Of a stretch of 5,571 bases of DNA, positions 4,852 to 5,571 are shown piece after piece. This DNA is from Candidatus Sabulitectum sp. (lineage in GTDB: Bacteria > Fermentibacterota > Fermentibacteria > Fermentibacterales > JCC-6). Below the pieces are notes generated by a model. The model saw only the letters and a program-made list of their open reading frames with translations. It searched no databases and was not told where the DNA came from. Position 1 is the stretch's first letter; each line of letters begins with the position of its first letter. Where the stretch lies: contig JAOZRM010000193.1 in assembly GCA_029940175.1 (NCBI GenBank), positions 1 through 5,571 on the forward strand, in the 5' to 3' direction. The position numbers were made by a program, and so were the translations under genes.

Positions 4852-5571
4852 ATGCGATACCTGATTGTAGTTCTGTTTTACCTTCTCCTGCTATCTGGCT
4901 GTGGGGATGTCACCAGTCCAGACACGGGCGCTGTGAAAATTGCAGTTTACGGAGGACCGGGGGCCTCCGACATTGAAGTTACAGCAATGATAAACATGTT
5001 TGAATGGATGGGTTATCAAGTTACTGAAACAAACGGCAACATGGTTCTTGGTTCCACTCTCGAGAATTATGATCTTATTGCATTTCCCGGTGGCAGTCCC
5101 GAAACATACGCCCTTACACTGGGAACCACAGGCCTCCAGAAGATCCGTGATTATATCGCAAGCGGAGGGGGATATATAGGCGTTTGCGGAGGAGCAATGC
5201 TGGCGTGCGAAAATGCCATCTGGCATGGTGATCCAATGGAACTTGAGTACCTTGGGATTTTTGACGGTGATGCCAATGGTCCCGCAAATGCTGGAACTCC
5301 AGGCTACTGGACAATGGAAGAGTTTTCTCTTGTAATGGAACATCCTGTCTGCATCGGGCAACCTGACTCGATGTGGATACTTTTCAACAACAATCCATAC
5401 TTTCAGCCGGACAAAGCCTCATACAAAATTCTGAAGTACCATGATTCCGGGCAGTGTGCCATTGCAGGTTCAGTTTATGGAGAAGGCAGGGTTGTTGTTA
5501 TTGGCCCAATGCCCATGTTTGAAGAAGACAGTGATCGAGACGGCATAGATATATTCGATGAACTTGACGAT
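4852..5571 (+). CDS. Lipoprotein with biotin-protein-ligase N-terminal / class I amidotransferase-like domain, 3' end outside the window
   Basis: A plus-strand frame starts at ATG 4852 after GGAGG (4842-4846) and stays open for 240 codons to the right edge. Residues 1-17 form a lipoprotein signal peptide with lipobox LSGC, Cys17 being the expected lipid-anchored residue. From residue 28 a flavodoxin-like amidotransferase fold is visible. It has strands KIAVYGG (29-35) and YDLIAFPGG (73-81), then the nucleophile elbow YIGVCGGAML (108-117) with Cys112. This matches the BPL_N (PF09825) type of class I glutamine-amidotransferase-like domain, whose role in lipoproteins is not established. Near residues 216-222, where relatives usually have a His-containing SPHPE-like motif, this protein reads VIGPMPM, so a Cys-His pair may be missing. 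The last visible residues are very acidic. It is probably envelope-anchored and is divergent from the asparaginase. Confidence 0.85.
   Translation, partial: MRYLIVVLFYLLLLSGCGDVTSPDTGAVKIAVYGGPGASDIEVTAMINMFEWMGYQVTETNGNMVLGSTLENYDLIAFPGGSPETYALTLGTTGLQKIRDYIASGGGYIGVCGGAMLACENAIWHGDPMELEYLGIFDGDANGPANAGTPGYWTMEEFSLVMEHPVCIGQPDSMWILFNNNPYFQPDKASYKILKYHDSGQCAIAGSVYGEGRVVVIGPMPMFEEDSDRDGIDIFDELDD

Noticed and set aside
4891..5361. 156-codon minus-strand open frame
   Set aside because: It lies antisense to the plus-strand lipoprotein gene, which has a strong ribosome-binding site, a lipobox and a recognisable domain. The minus-strand translation has no family-like features.
1..5571. CRISPR arrays, insertion sequences, toxin-antitoxin pairs or defence genes
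   Set aside because: There are no regularly spaced repeats, no transposase or integrase motifs, no terminal repeats flanking genes and no small overlapping toxin-antitoxin-like pair. The one overlapping pair (esterase and sorting domain) is explained by domain content.

Overview
The window looks like an ordinary chromosomal stretch from a Gram-negative-type bacterium. Three of the seven reading frames are exported: a secreted esterase, a periplasmic type II asparaginase and a lipoprotein. The esterase is followed by a FlgD-Ig / type IX-sorting-like C-terminal domain. That domain type is typical of the Fibrobacteres-Chlorobi-Bacteroidetes group and allied candidate phyla such as Fermentibacterota, Cloacimonadota and Latescibacterota. 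This placement is an inference from domain style and moderate-to-low GC by eye, not a taxonomic result. No rRNA, tRNA, CRISPR, transposase or phage gene was seen.

Layout. Positions 1-164 hold no supportable gene but do hold a candidate promoter. At 165-671 (+) is a zinc-loop HAD phosphatase of the GmhB/HisB type. It converges, with a 13-bp gap, on a YkvA/DUF1232 membrane-associated protein (685-1107, -). A non-coding stretch of about 570 bp (1108-1677) follows. It contains a nested inverted repeat, a 19-bp interrupted hairpin, and a hairpin that buries the Shine-Dalgarno sequence of the next gene. Next is a secreted alpha/beta-hydrolase esterase (1678-2655, +). Its stop codon overlaps, as ATGA, the start of a 112-codon frame (2652-2990, +) encoding only the C-terminal sorting-type domain. 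This is most simply read as one protein split by a frameshift. A clear intrinsic terminator follows (2990-3018).

The minus strand then carries a stand-alone response-regulator receiver domain (3028-3453) and, upstream of it, a periplasmic L-asparaginase (3612-4658). A short divergent intergenic region with candidate promoters both ways separates the asparaginase from a plus-strand lipoprotein (4852 to the window edge). That lipoprotein has a biotin-protein-ligase-N-terminal / class I amidotransferase-like domain and is cut off by the edge.

The genes alternate in strand and mostly seem to be single-gene units, so I infer no shared pathway. Exported hydrolases (esterase, asparaginase) would fit a heterotrophic scavenging lifestyle. 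I do not see a convincing new multi-gene system. The best leads are the structured leader with a sequestered ribosome-binding site before the esterase, the esterase/sorting-domain split, and the lipoprotein that keeps the amidotransferase-type cysteine but appears to lack the usual histidine.
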